Shown here piece after piece: positions 14,664 through 24,106 of a stretch of DNA of 64,000 nucleotides. This DNA is from Spirochaetaceae bacterium (lineage in GTDB: Bacteria > Spirochaetota > Spirochaetia > Treponematales > Treponemataceae), in assembly GCA_017416145.1 (NCBI GenBank), contig JAFQDD010000008.1, forward strand, positions 124,001 through 188,000, read 5' to 3'. The notes below the pieces were generated by a model. That model worked only from the letters and a program-made list of their open reading frames with translations. It ran no database searches and was not told the origin of the DNA. The translations under genes and the position numbers were made by a program. Each line of letters opens with the position of its first letter. Position 1 is the stretch's first letter.

Positions 14664-17600
14664 ATGGCTGATAATATTGAAAACACAGAACAAACAGAAA
14701 TCCCAAAGGATGACTTTGTTCACCTTCACGTACACTCTGATTATTCTCTTTTAGACGGTGCTTCTAAAATCACTAAACTTGTAAAACGGGCAAAGGAGCT
14801 TGGCATGAGTGCCTTAGCTTTAACTGACCACGGTAATATGTTTGGTGCTTTGCGTTTTGAGCAGCTTTGTCACAAAGAAGGCATAAATCCTCTTGTGGGC
14901 TGTGAGTTTTACGTTGCTGGTGGGAGTCGAAAGGAACGTCGTGGCACGGAAGAAGGAAACAAATATTATCACTTAATTTTGATTGCAAAAAATGTTCAGG
15001 GATACAAAAATCTTTGTTATCTTACAAGTCTTTCTTACACTGAAGGAATGTATTACAAACCCCGAATTGATGAAGAGCTTATTCGCCAATATTCAGAGGG
15101 TCTAATTTGTCTTACAGCTTGTGTGGCAGGGCAACTTCCACAGCTTTTATTAGCTGGGAAAGATGATGAAGCTGAAAAAATGGTGCAAACTTATTCAGAG
15201 ATTTTTGGGAAAGACCATTTTTACATTGAGCTTCAAAAGCACGGAATTGATGATGAAGACCGTGTTGCACCAAAACTCGTTAAAATTGCACGTAAGTTTG
15301 ATATTCCAATGGTCGTAACAAATGATATTCACTACGTAGACCAAGACGACGCTGAAGCCCAAGATATTCTTGTTTGTATCGGACGAAAAAAGCTTCAATC
15401 CGAACCTCACGGGAAAATGCCTGGTGGTCCTGTTTACTACATGAAAACTGGTGCAGAAATGGCTGCTTTGTATCCAGATTTACCAGAACTTATTACAAAT
15501 ACAAAAAAAATCGCTGATATGTGCGATTTAACAATTCCTCAATACAAAACCCAAGAATTAAAAGACTGTTTGCCAATTTACGAAATTCCACCAGAATTTA
15601 AAACTCAAGACGATTATGTGCGTCACTTGGTTTTCACTGGACTTGAAAAACGCTACGGCACAATTACAGAAGAAATCCGTAAAAGAGCGGAATACGAGCT
15701 TGGTATTATTTTCCAAATGGGATTTTCTGGCTACTTTTTGATTGTTTGGGATTTTATCAACTGGTCAAAAACCCACGATGTTCCAATTGGACCAGGTCGT
15801 GGTTCTGGAGCAGGTTCTCTTGTTGCCTACGCTATGACAATCACAGATATTGACCCTTTCAAATACGGGTTGATTTTTGAACGATTCCTAAATCCAGAGC
15901 GTGTTTCTATGCCCGACTTTGACGTTGATATGTGCTTCGAAGGCCGCCAACGTGTTATCGAATACACTCGTGAAAAATATGGGGATCCTCAAGTTGGTCA
16001 CATTATCACCTTTGGAACTCTTAAGCCAAAAGCTGTTTTAGCTGACGTTGGTCGAGCTTTAGGTATTCCACTTTCTGAAGTGAATATGCTTAAAAAGTGT
16101 ATTCCAGAAGGAGCAAAAGTTCACCTTGCAGACGCTTTTAAAGAACCAGATGAAAAACACCCTGATTTTGGACAACTTATTCCATACAAAGATGAGCCAA
16201 AATATCAAAAATTGTTTGAAATCTGTTTTAAACTAGAAGACGTAAATCGAAACACTTCCCTTCACGCTTCTGGAATTGTTATTGGGCGTTCAGCTTTGCC
16301 TGATTGGGCTCCTGTTTACAAGGATTCTAAAACTGGAAAAGTTGCTGTTCAATACACTATGGATATTATTGAACCTTGCGGTCTTGTAAAAATGGACTAT
16401 CTTGGTTTAAAAACTTTAACTCTTATAAAATACGCAGAACAAATTATTAGAAAGCGTCCTGGCTTTGAAAATTTTGATACAAACCAAGTACCAATTGACG
16501 ATGAAAAAACTTTTGACTTGTTCTGTCGTGGTGAAGCTGTTGCTATTTTCCAGTTTGAAAGTCCCGGAATGCAAAAAATTATGAAGCAGCTTCAGCCTCG
16601 TTGTGTAGAAGAGCTTGTTGCCTTAAACGCCTTGTATCGCCCAGGGCCAATGGACTACATTCCTCAATACATTGATGGAAAATGGAAACCAGAAACTGTT
16701 CACTATCCTGACCCATGTTTGGAAGATATTTTGAAAGAAACTTATGGAGTTATGGTTTATCAGGAACAGGTTATGCAAGTTGCCCAGCGAATTGCAGGGT
16801 TTTCTCTTGGTGGTGCGGATATGCTTCGTCGTGCCATGGGAAAGAAAAAACTTGAAGTTTTGATGCAAAAAAAAGAAGAGTTTGTTGAAGGTGCATTAAA
16901 ACAAGGATTTACAAAAGAACACGCAGAAGAAATTTTTGAAATCATGGTTCCTTTTGCTGGTTACGGTTTTAACAAATCCCACGCAGCAGCCTATTCTGTT
17001 GTTGCCTATCGCACAGGATATTTAAAAGCTCACTTCCCAGCAGAGTTTATTGCTGCCAACTTAACAAACGAAATCACCTCCACCGATAAGGTTCCACAAT
17101 ATATTGCAGAAGGCCGTGCTATGGGACTTTCCATCGACCCACCAGACGTAAACCGCTCAGACAAAGTTTTTGACGTTGTTGACGGTAGAATCGTTTACGG
17201 TCTTATGGGAATCAAAGGTCTTGGAGAAGGCGCTGCTGAAGAAATAGTTGAAAAACGCAAAAAAGATGGTCCTTATAAAAGTTTTATGGATTTCCTAGAA
17301 CGAGTTGATATTAGAAGCGTTGGTAAAAAACCTATCGAACTTCTCATAAAAACTGGAGCTTTTGACAATTTAGGACAAAGTCGTCCTCTTCTACTTTCAA
17401 ATATGGAAAATGCCATAAATTACGTAGAAAAGAAAAAAGAAGCAAATCAATACGGTGCCATCAGCCTTTTTGAAGAAGCTGGTATCAAAGAATTTGTGGA
17501 TTTTGTTTTTGTAGACACTCCAGATTGGACTCCTCTAGAAAAACTTGCTATAGAAAAAGAACTTTTAGGTTTTTACATTTCTGGACACCCTCTAGATCAG

Positions 17601-18161
17601 TTTAAAACTACTATAAAAAAATGTACAAACCTAAAAACCAACGAAGTAACCCGAGCACAACCGGGAAAAAGTTACACTATTATCGGAATGATAAAAGAGA
17701 TTCGTGCAATTATTAACAAAAAAGGCGATCCAATGGCTTTTGCAAAGCTAGAAGATTTTGAAGGTATAATTGATTTAACTTTCTTTACAAAACAATGGGA
17801 AAAATACAGTTCTCTAATAATTCCAGATGCAGTTGTGGCTCTTACTGGAAAGATTGATACAAGTCGTGGAGCACCATCTTTCATTGTTGATGAAGTGCTT
17901 AACCCAATGGAGCTTCAAGAAAAATCCATTTCCGAAGTTCATATAAAAATACGAGCAAATATGGCAAATGAACAAGAAATTCAAAAATTACAGGATTTTT
18001 TATTTGGCATTGACGGTAATTGTTCAGTATATTTTCATATGGATATTGCTGGAAAAACCTATACACTAAAAACCGGTCCAAGCACAAAAATTTCTTCCAC
18101 AGATGAAGTGCTTGAAGAAATAACTTCATTACCAGGTGTAATTGAAGCTTGGAAAAGTTAA
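14664..18161 (+). CDS. dnaE: DNA polymerase III subunit alpha
   Basis: Replicative polymerase catalytic subunit. The 1165-residue protein has the N-terminal PHP domain (FVHLHVHSDYSLLDGASKI), the palm with GPGRGSGAGSLVAYA and the catalytic aspartates in MPDFDVDM. The fingers follow (QEQVMQVAQRIAGFSLGGAD, RRAMGKKK), then a tandem helix-hairpin-helix and a C-terminal OB domain (TIIGMIKEIRAI). Length is normal for DnaE1. The start at 14664 is chosen over 14607 because the conserved PHP domain begins shortly after it and a -10 box occupies the intervening sequence. yggT and recG follow in the same direction. Confidence 0.97.
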   Translation: MADNIENTEQTEIPKDDFVHLHVHSDYSLLDGASKITKLVKRAKELGMSALALTDHGNMFGALRFEQLCHKEGINPLVGCEFYVAGGSRKERRGTEEGNKYYHLILIAKNVQGYKNLCYLTSLSYTEGMYYKPRIDEELIRQYSEGLICLTACVAGQLPQLLLAGKDDEAEKMVQTYSEIFGKDHFYIELQKHGIDDEDRVAPKLVKIARKFDIPMVVTNDIHYVDQDDAEAQDILVCIGRKKLQSEPHGKMPGGPVYYMKTGAEMAALYPDLPELITNTKKIADMCDLTIPQYKTQELKDCLPIYEIPPEFKTQDDYVRHLVFTGLEKRYGTITEEIRKRAEYELGIIFQMGFSGYFLIVWDFINWSKTHDVPIGPGRGSGAGSLVAYAMTITDIDPFKYGLIFERFLNPERVSMPDFDVDMCFEGRQRVIEYTREKYGDPQVGHIITFGTLKPKAVLADVGRALGIPLSEVNMLKKCIPEGAKVHLADAFKEPDEKHPDFGQLIPYKDEPKYQKLFEICFKLEDVNRNTSLHASGIVIGRSALPDWAPVYKDSKTGKVAVQYTMDIIEPCGLVKMDYLGLKTLTLIKYAEQIIRKRPGFENFDTNQVPIDDEKTFDLFCRGEAVAIFQFESPGMQKIMKQLQPRCVEELVALNALYRPGPMDYIPQYIDGKWKPETVHYPDPCLEDILKETYGVMVYQEQVMQVAQRIAGFSLGGADMLRRAMGKKKLEVLMQKKEEFVEGALKQGFTKEHAEEIFEIMVPFAGYGFNKSHAAAYSVVAYRTGYLKAHFPAEFIAANLTNEITSTDKVPQYIAEGRAMGLSIDPPDVNRSDKVFDVVDGRIVYGLMGIKGLGEGAAEEIVEKRKKDGPYKSFMDFLERVDIRSVGKKPIELLIKTGAFDNLGQSRPLLLSNMENAINYVEKKKEANQYGAISLFEEAGIKEFVDFVFVDTPDWTPLEKLAIEKELLGFYISGHPLDQFKTTIKKCTNLKTNEVTRAQPGKSYTIIGMIKEIRAIINKKGDPMAFAKLEDFEGIIDLTFFTKQWEKYSSLIIPDAVVALTGKIDTSRGAPSFIVDEVLNPMELQEKSISEVHIKIRANMANEQEIQKLQDFLFGIDGNCSVYFHMDIAGKTYTLKTGPSTKISSTDEVLEEITSLPGVIEAWKS

Positions 18162-18214
18162 ATAATTACTATACAAAAAAATCAAATATACTTATACTAA
18201 AGAAGAGGTGACAA

Positions 18215-18799
18215 ATGTTTCTTTTTAAACTAATTACAACATCAATTTCAATATACACATTACTTTGTTTAATTCGTATTGTATTAACTTGGCTTCCAGA
18301 ATTAAATTATTCTGCTTTTGGCCAGTTTTTAGCAAAAATTTGTGATCCATACTTAAACATTTTTAGAAAAATTCGATTTTTACAAATTGGTTTTATTGAT
18401 TTTTCTCCAGTTGTAGCAATCGGAGCCTTAAGTATACTTTCCAGTTTAATAAACCAAATGTTATTTTACGGACGATTTTCTGTTGGATATTTACTTGCTT
18501 CTATTGTACAAGTTTGTTGGACAGCAGTTTCTAGTATTTTAACAATTTATAATATTCTTCTCTTAATTAGACTCATAGTTGCTTTGCTAAAAAAAGATTA
18601 TTCTTCTTCTCTTTGGTCAAATTTAGACAGGATTATTTATCCAATCCAAAGCAAAATTACTAGAACAATTTTCAAAAACAAAGTTATTTCTAATGCTCTA
18701 GGAATTGGAATTACACTTATCGCTTGTATACTTTTCCAAATTGTTGGAAGTTGGCTATTTGGATTTATTGCAACTTTATTGTCATATATTCCATTTTAA
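18215..18799 (+). CDS. YggT family membrane protein, duplicated domain
   Basis: Integral membrane protein of poorly defined role in cell envelope or osmotic physiology. The 194-residue product holds two YggT repeats. The first (residues about 5-60) has the signature LIRIVLTWLPELN...ICDPYLNIFRK. The second (about 95-160) has LIRLIVALLKKD...LDRIIYPIQSKI. Four to five membrane helices are expected. GAGGTGAC precedes the ATG. It lies 53 bp after dnaE and 24 bp before recG. Confidence 0.8.
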   Translation: MFLFKLITTSISIYTLLCLIRIVLTWLPELNYSAFGQFLAKICDPYLNIFRKIRFLQIGFIDFSPVVAIGALSILSSLINQMLFYGRFSVGYLLASIVQVCWTAVSSILTIYNILLLIRLIVALLKKDYSSSLWSNLDRIIYPIQSKITRTIFKNKVISNALGIGITLIACILFQIVGSWLFGFIATLLSYIPF

Positions 18800-18823
18800 T
18801 TTTTATAATTAGAAAATTAATTT

Positions 18824-20950
18824 ATGAAACTCTCTGCCATTGAAACCCCTATTTCTTCTCTAACTGGTGTTGGTCCTACTTTGTCAAAAACATTAGCAAA
18901 GGTGGGAATTTTTACAGTTGCTGATTTGCTTTCATATTGGCCAAGAGATTTTGAAGATCGCACAAAAAAAGTAACTTTAAGTCAGTTTGCCACAGGAAAA
19001 GTTCACACCATAGCACAGGTTATCAGTCACGAATATTTTGGCTACGGAAAAATGAGAACTCTTAGAATCCGAATTGATGATGGAACAAGAGAAGCCGCTT
19101 TAGTTTGCTTTAATCGACCATTTTTAGCTAAAACATTACCTGAAAACTCTGTGATTTCCGTTACCGGAAAGTTTGTATTGCGTTACGGAGAACTTCAGTG
19201 TACTAGTTTTGATGCAGAAAGAATCGCTACAGACACAAGTTTGGACAATTATCTAGATTCAGATGTTCCAAATTCAAAAGTTTTTCCAATTTATCCTTTG
19301 ACACAAGGTTTAACTCAAACTCAGATTCGTAAACTTATTGAAAAAGCCATAAATCAATATTGCAAAGGTATTGAAAACGAAATTCCTGAAAATATAATAA
19401 AAAAACGAAATCTACTGCCAAAAAATCTTGCTGTATTAAAGATTCACAAACCAGAAACTCTACAAGATGCCTTAGATGCAAAAAAAACTTTAAAATACGA
19501 GGAATTATACGCTTTTCAAAAAACAGTTTTAGAACGAGCAAAACAACGGAAAAAAAACGTAGAAACCCTTTGCTCAAAAGAACCTCCAAAGGATTTTGAA
19601 ACTTCCCTTTCACCTCGCCAAAAATTGCTTTATCAAAGACTTCCTTTTCCATTAACAGAAGACCAAAAAAAAGTAATCTACGAAATGAACATTGATATGG
19701 ATTTATCAGAAACTCAAGTTATAAAAGATGATAATCCTTTTAGAATGTCTAGACTTTTACAAGGTGATGTTGGGTCTGGAAAAACATTAACAGCCTTTTT
19801 TCTTGCGTTACGTGCTATAGATTCTGGAGGACAAGTTGCAATTCTTGCTCCAACAGAGATTTTATCAAAACAACACGCAGAAAATGCCTCAAAAATTCTT
19901 GAACCGCTAAACGTGAGAATTGCATTTTTGACGGGAAATATAAATACAGCTGGACGAAAAACACTATTAAATGCTTTAAAAACAGGCTTAGTTGATATTG
20001 TAATTGGAACTCATGCTCTATTTTCCCAAAGTGTTGTTTACAAAAATCTACGCTTTGTTGTAATTGATGAACAGCATCGTTTTGGAGTTGTACAGCGGGG
20101 AGCAATTCTAGACAAAGGACGCACCTCAGTGGATCAACTTGCTAAACAAGAAAAAGGAGAACTTCCAAAACAGCCAGATTTGCTCCTTATGAGTGCCACC
20201 CCGATTCCACAGACCCTTGCTCTCACGATTTTTGGGGATTTAGACGTTTCCACCATAAAAACTATGCCAATGGGAAGAAAACCAATTATTACCCACTTAA
20301 CGATGCAAGGAAACGAATACAGAGTTTACGAAGCAGTTCGAGAGGAACTAAAACAAGGTCATCAAGCTTATTTTGTGTATCCACTAATCGAAGGAGAGGA
20401 AATCGAAAACCAAGATAGCGACAAAAGAGTAATGCCGCTAAAATCCGCCGAAGAAATGTTTACATTCTTAAGTCAACAAGTTTATCCAGAATATAAATGT
20501 GCTTTGGTTCACTCAAAAGTGGAAGAAGAAAAGCAAAATGAAATATTAAATGGGTTTAGAGATGGAAAAATCCAAATATTAATTGCCACAACAGTTGTAG
20601 AAGTTGGAGTTGATGTTCCAAATGCCACTTGTATGGTGATAGAAGGAGCTGAAAGATTTGGACTTGCTGCCCTTCACCAATTGCGAGGACGGGTCGGACG
20701 TGGAAGCCAACAATCCTTTTGTTTTTTAATTTATAGCCAAAAAATTTCTGAAATCGGAAAACAAAGAATGAAGGTTTTATATTCCACAAATGATGGATTT
20801 GTTATTGCCGAAGAAGATTTGAAACTTCGTGGTCCTGGAGACATAAATGGGATCCAACAATCCGGATATTTTACCCTTGGAATTGCGGACCCCATCAATG
20901 ATAAAGATATTATGGAGATGGCAAGAGATGATATTCTTGCGGAAAATTAA
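18824..20950 (+). CDS. recG: ATP-dependent DNA helicase RecG
   Basis: Branch-migration helicase that rescues stalled replication forks. The 708-residue protein has the N-terminal wedge/OB domain (LTGVGPTLSKTLAKVGI, later VTGKFVLRYGELQ). The superfamily-2 motor follows with LLQGDVGSGKT (Walker A), VIDEQHRFGV (DEQH), LLMSATPIPQTL and QLRGRVGRG. Length is normal. The 24 nt before the ATG lack a clear ribosome binding site. Its stop codon overlaps, tail to tail, the stop of the convergent sigma factor gene by 4 bases, with no terminator between them. Confidence 0.96.
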   Translation: MKLSAIETPISSLTGVGPTLSKTLAKVGIFTVADLLSYWPRDFEDRTKKVTLSQFATGKVHTIAQVISHEYFGYGKMRTLRIRIDDGTREAALVCFNRPFLAKTLPENSVISVTGKFVLRYGELQCTSFDAERIATDTSLDNYLDSDVPNSKVFPIYPLTQGLTQTQIRKLIEKAINQYCKGIENEIPENIIKKRNLLPKNLAVLKIHKPETLQDALDAKKTLKYEELYAFQKTVLERAKQRKKNVETLCSKEPPKDFETSLSPRQKLLYQRLPFPLTEDQKKVIYEMNIDMDLSETQVIKDDNPFRMSRLLQGDVGSGKTLTAFFLALRAIDSGGQVAILAPTEILSKQHAENASKILEPLNVRIAFLTGNINTAGRKTLLNALKTGLVDIVIGTHALFSQSVVYKNLRFVVIDEQHRFGVVQRGAILDKGRTSVDQLAKQEKGELPKQPDLLLMSATPIPQTLALTIFGDLDVSTIKTMPMGRKPIITHLTMQGNEYRVYEAVREELKQGHQAYFVYPLIEGEEIENQDSDKRVMPLKSAEEMFTFLSQQVYPEYKCALVHSKVEEEKQNEILNGFRDGKIQILIATTVVEVGVDVPNATCMVIEGAERFGLAALHQLRGRVGRGSQQSFCFLIYSQKISEIGKQRMKVLYSTNDGFVIAEEDLKLRGPGDINGIQQSGYFTLGIADPINDKDIMEMARDDILAEN

Positions 20951-21786
20951 GCAATATATGATGCTAAGCGTTTTGCCCGAGTTGGGTGTTGAAGTCGTTT
21001 AATTGCTTTTTTCTCAATTTGTCTAATTCTTTCTTTTGTAAGATTGAAAACATCCCCAACTTCTTTTAGAGACATAGATTTATATCCCTCAAGTCCAAAA
21101 CGATAACGTAAAACTTCAGCCTCTTTATCTGTCAAAGTTGCCAAAACTTTAGAAATGTCTTCTTTCATACTTTTGTTAATAGCTTCATCTTCTGGACGTG
21201 TATACATTGAATCTTCAATAAATTCACCTACAGAAGAACTTTCAGAATCATTTGGACGCACAGCTGAATCCAAAGAAACCATATCACGAGCGATATTTAT
21301 CATATCACGAACGTGATTTTCAGTCATATTTAGCATTCCAGCAATTTCACGGATTTCTTCTTCTTCGCTCATATTGCTAGAAATTGTTTTCTTTGCTTTT
21401 TCGATTTGCACAAGTTCATTTGCTCTGTTTAGTGGCAAACGAATCATTCTTGATTTTTCACAAATTGCTTTCAAAATACTTTGGCGAATCCACCAAACTG
21501 CATAAGAAATAAAGTGATAGCCCTTTGTTGTATCAAATTTTTCAATAGCGGTTAACAAACCTAAATTTCCTTCACTAATTAAATCTGTTAAATCAAGTCC
21601 GTGATTTTGATATTTTTTTGCAACTGTAATAACAAATCTTAAGTTTGCATTTACAATTTTGTTTTTTGCAACAGGGTCTCCATTTTTTGCTTTTAAAGCA
21701 AGTTCATTTTCTTCTTCACGTGTTAAAAGAGGAATCTTGTTTATCTCTCTTAAATACATTGTTAAAACTGTATCATCTTTTGTCAT
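20947..21786 (-). CDS. Group 2 sigma-70 family factor (RpoS/RpoD-like)
   Basis: Alternative RNA polymerase sigma factor. The 279-residue protein starts directly with region 1.2 (TMYLREINKIPLLTREEE), lacks region 1.1, and has region 2 (ANLRFVITVAKKYQ, DLISEGNLGLLTAIEKFD, FISYAVWWIRQSI). Region 3 and region 4 with the helix-turn-helix (SLKEVGDVFNLTKERIRQIE) follow. It is too short for the primary sigma factor. GGAGG lies 6 nt before the ATG. Upstream is a near-perfect sigma-54 promoter, the arrangement known for rpoS in Borrelia. It is convergent with recG. Confidence 0.9.
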   Translation of the reverse strand: MTKDDTVLTMYLREINKIPLLTREEENELALKAKNGDPVAKNKIVNANLRFVITVAKKYQNHGLDLTDLISEGNLGLLTAIEKFDTTKGYHFISYAVWWIRQSILKAICEKSRMIRLPLNRANELVQIEKAKKTISSNMSEEEEIREIAGMLNMTENHVRDMINIARDMVSLDSAVRPNDSESSSVGEFIEDSMYTRPEDEAINKSMKEDISKVLATLTDKEAEVLRYRFGLEGYKSMSLKEVGDVFNLTKERIRQIEKKAIKRLQHPTRAKRLASYIA

Positions 21787-21814
21787 TTCGTACCTCCATG
21801 GTATACAAGCTTAC

Positions 21815-21832
21815 TTGCAAAAACCGTGCCAA
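21815..21832 (-). promoter_or_regulatory. Sigma-54 (-24/-12) promoter of the sigma factor gene
   Basis: The minus strand reads TTGGCACGGTTTTTGCAA. GG at -24 (21830-21829) and GC at -12 (21818-21817) have the required 10-nt spacing, and TGGCACG-N4-TTGCA matches the consensus throughout. The predicted start is near 21805, about 20 nt before the ATG, with the ribosome binding site in between. Confidence 0.8.
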
Positions 21833-21964
21833 TTTTTAAGATCTTCCAGAAAAACAATAAATTATTTTTATCTTCTTGTAATATAAACAATTACAGTAAT
21901 TCAAAATCTAATAAAAAACTAACATTACACAATTAGATAAAAACAAAGGTTGATAATCTGAGTT

Positions 21965-22015
21965 ATTTTGACACACCCACTTATTCGCAAGGTAATTTTG
22001 TATCATTTTGACACA
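21965..22015. promoter_or_regulatory. Direct repeats in the sigma/groES divergent region
   Basis: ATTTTGACACA occurs twice (21965-21975 and 22005-22015), exactly 40 bp apart, in the 363-bp gap between the sigma factor gene and groES. They could be operator sites, enhancer sites for the sigma-54 activator, or two -35 elements. The rest of the gap is very AT-rich. No CIRCE element was found. Confidence 0.4.
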
Positions 22016-22109
22016 ACATCATTTTACCAAAATAAATTATCATAAAAAAAAGGGTAAAAAATACACATTTTTATTGACCTTAGTGAATATTTTTTTTAAA
22101 TTAAAAGTA

Positions 22110-22144
22110 TATAATTTGAAATAAATTTACCCAAATCTTGGAGG
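22110..22144 (+). promoter_or_regulatory. groES -10 box and ribosome binding site
   Basis: TATAAT at 22110-22115 and GGAGG at 22140-22144. The -35 region is a poor match to consensus. Confidence 0.4.
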
Positions 22145-22149
22145 AAATT

Positions 22150-22416
22150 ATGAAGGTTACACCTTTAGCAGACAGAGTTTTAGTTAAAACAGAAAAAACA
22201 GAATCAAAAACAGCAAGTGGAATTATTATTCCAGACACAGCACAAGAAAAAACACAAATTGCATCAGTTATTGCCGTTGGTGACGATAAAGAAAAAATCA
22301 AAGTAAAACCAGGCGATAGAGTTATGTATGACAAATATGCTGGAACATCAATCAAAATTGATGGTGAAGATCATCTAATTCTAAAAGCTGCTGATATTAT
22401 CGCCACAATTGAATAA
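22150..22416 (+). CDS. groES: Co-chaperonin GroES
   Basis: Ten-kilodalton lid of the GroEL chaperonin. The 88-residue protein reads MKVTPLADRVLVK at the start, a mobile loop with TASGIIIPDTAQEK, and VMYDKYAGTSIKIDGEDHLI at the end. The start at 22150 is preceded by GGAGG. The frame is open 12 nt further but lacks a site. groEL is not adjacent, and no HrcA-type CIRCE repeat is present. The neighbouring gene ends one base after its stop on the opposite strand. Confidence 0.96.
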   Translation: MKVTPLADRVLVKTEKTESKTASGIIIPDTAQEKTQIASVIAVGDDKEKIKVKPGDRVMYDKYAGTSIKIDGEDHLILKAADIIATIE

Positions 22417-22417
22417 T

Positions 22418-24103
22418 TTAATCTAATTTTTTTAGTAGCAAACGTGCTTTGTGATTGTCTGGGTTTAGTTTTATACTATAATTCAGACTAAGCAAAGCAT
22501 TTTTTTTATCTTTCAAATTGTACTGAATATTCCCAATTCTAAAATGCACTTCCGAAGCAAGTTTATTCCCCAAATTTTTACCAGCCAAATCACCATAAAC
22601 CTTTAACGCATTTTTTTCCTTTCCCATTGCATTGTAAACTGCACCAAGATTTAGCTGGATAAAATGAGAAGGTACATTATTTCGCTCAAAACAAAGATTT
22701 TCGTATATTCTTAGTGCATCTTCATATTTTTGGTTTTTCACACAATACCAAGCAGCAGTTTCGGCTTCCCAAGAATCAAATTTTGCCGCATATTGTCCTA
22801 AAGATTCATTTCCATATTTTTGGGAAATATATTGAGCAAACAAGTCTTCTGCCACATTTTCCATGTGATGCAAAGAAAAATATGATATCGCAAAGTTCAA
22901 CACATATTCATCATAAATATTGTTTTCGGTTGTTTTTTCTAATGTATTCCAAATATCAATAACGACATTTTCCTCAGAATAATTTTCGGCTAACCATTTT
23001 GTTTGTAAATATTCAACCAAAAGTTCAGAAGAATAAGCTTCTCCCAAAGCAAGATTCATTTTATACATAACATCTGACAAAGGAATCCTAGGATAAGAGT
23101 CGATTTTTTCCATTTCAAGAGTTTTCAAAGAAGTTTTTACAACTGAATTACTCTTTTGATTTTTGATTTCCGCCAACAAAAAGGCATAATCAGCATATAA
23201 TGCCAAAGCGTTTTCAGAATAAGGATAATTTGCAACCATTTTTGTTAGAAGTTCATAAGCTGTATAATATTCTTCTTCAATAATTGCATATTTTGAAGCA
23301 TTGTAAAAAATTTCTAGAGGTAGTTGATTTTTGTCTAATGCAAGAGATTTAATCCAAAACTCATTTGCTAAATCAATTTCATTTAATCGTAAATAGCAAT
23401 CTGATTCCAACAAAAGCGAATCATTAGAATTATCACAAAGATACAAAGTTTCTAAAGCATCAACATAATTTTCTGTATCATATTCCAACAAAGCCCAAAA
23501 ATAAGGATTATCCTTTGAAGAAAGAGAAAAAGGTTTGTAAGACAAACTTTGATGCAAATCTCCATTTTTTGCAGAAATGGCAGCGGCATTTTTTAACCAA
23601 ACATTTTCACCTGTAGTGGCTGCCGCATCTAAATAAAGTTGTATATATTCTGGAGAAAAATAATCCGATTGATTTAAGTTTTTGGTAAATAATACTTCCG
23701 AATAAATCGAAGCAAAACTGGTGCCAACAAGTTTTTTTGCATAAGTCTCTGCTTCTTCTAGGCGATTTTGTCTGAGCAAAAATTGTGCGTAAACACCGTT
23801 TAATTCCACATTATCTGGTAATTTTTTTAATGATTTTTTTAAATAGGATTCTGCAAGTTGATTCTCGCTTAATTGAAAATATCGCTTAATTATTCCCAAA
23901 CGCTGGTAAGAACCTAAAGCCGAATCTTCAAGTTTTTTTAGCATTTTTATGGCAGAATCAAACTGTCCAGCAGAAATGCTAACATCAATAATATCTAATT
24001 TTGAAATATACGCAGAATCATTTACTGTTTTGTTGCAACTAAAAAAGCAACAAGCCAAAATTACGAGAAAAATTATTCCATAAAAATGCTTGTTGCTTTT
24101 CAT
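22418..24103 (-). CDS. TPR-repeat lipoprotein
   Basis: Predicted envelope lipoprotein of unknown function. The 561-residue protein has a lipoprotein signal (LACCFFSCNK, lipidated cysteine about 23) and tetratricopeptide helices throughout. The clearest are at residues about 60-130 (RLGIIKRYFQLSENQLAESYLKKSL by position) and at the end (EVHFRIGNIQYNLKDKKNAL, then SIKLNPDNHKARLLLKK). It follows nusB by 3 bp and is probably cotranscribed with surA-nusB. A periplasmic assembly or scaffolding role is inference only. Confidence 0.75.
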   Translation of the reverse strand: MKSNKHFYGIIFLVILACCFFSCNKTVNDSAYISKLDIIDVSISAGQFDSAIKMLKKLEDSALGSYQRLGIIKRYFQLSENQLAESYLKKSLKKLPDNVELNGVYAQFLLRQNRLEEAETYAKKLVGTSFASIYSEVLFTKNLNQSDYFSPEYIQLYLDAAATTGENVWLKNAAAISAKNGDLHQSLSYKPFSLSSKDNPYFWALLEYDTENYVDALETLYLCDNSNDSLLLESDCYLRLNEIDLANEFWIKSLALDKNQLPLEIFYNASKYAIIEEEYYTAYELLTKMVANYPYSENALALYADYAFLLAEIKNQKSNSVVKTSLKTLEMEKIDSYPRIPLSDVMYKMNLALGEAYSSELLVEYLQTKWLAENYSEENVVIDIWNTLEKTTENNIYDEYVLNFAISYFSLHHMENVAEDLFAQYISQKYGNESLGQYAAKFDSWEAETAAWYCVKNQKYEDALRIYENLCFERNNVPSHFIQLNLGAVYNAMGKEKNALKVYGDLAGKNLGNKLASEVHFRIGNIQYNLKDKKNALLSLNYSIKLNPDNHKARLLLKKLD

Positions 24104-24106
24104 AAT

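Noticed and set aside
21787-22149. CIRCE operator upstream of groES
   Set aside because: No TTAGCACTC/GAGTGCTAA inverted repeat is present in the gap.
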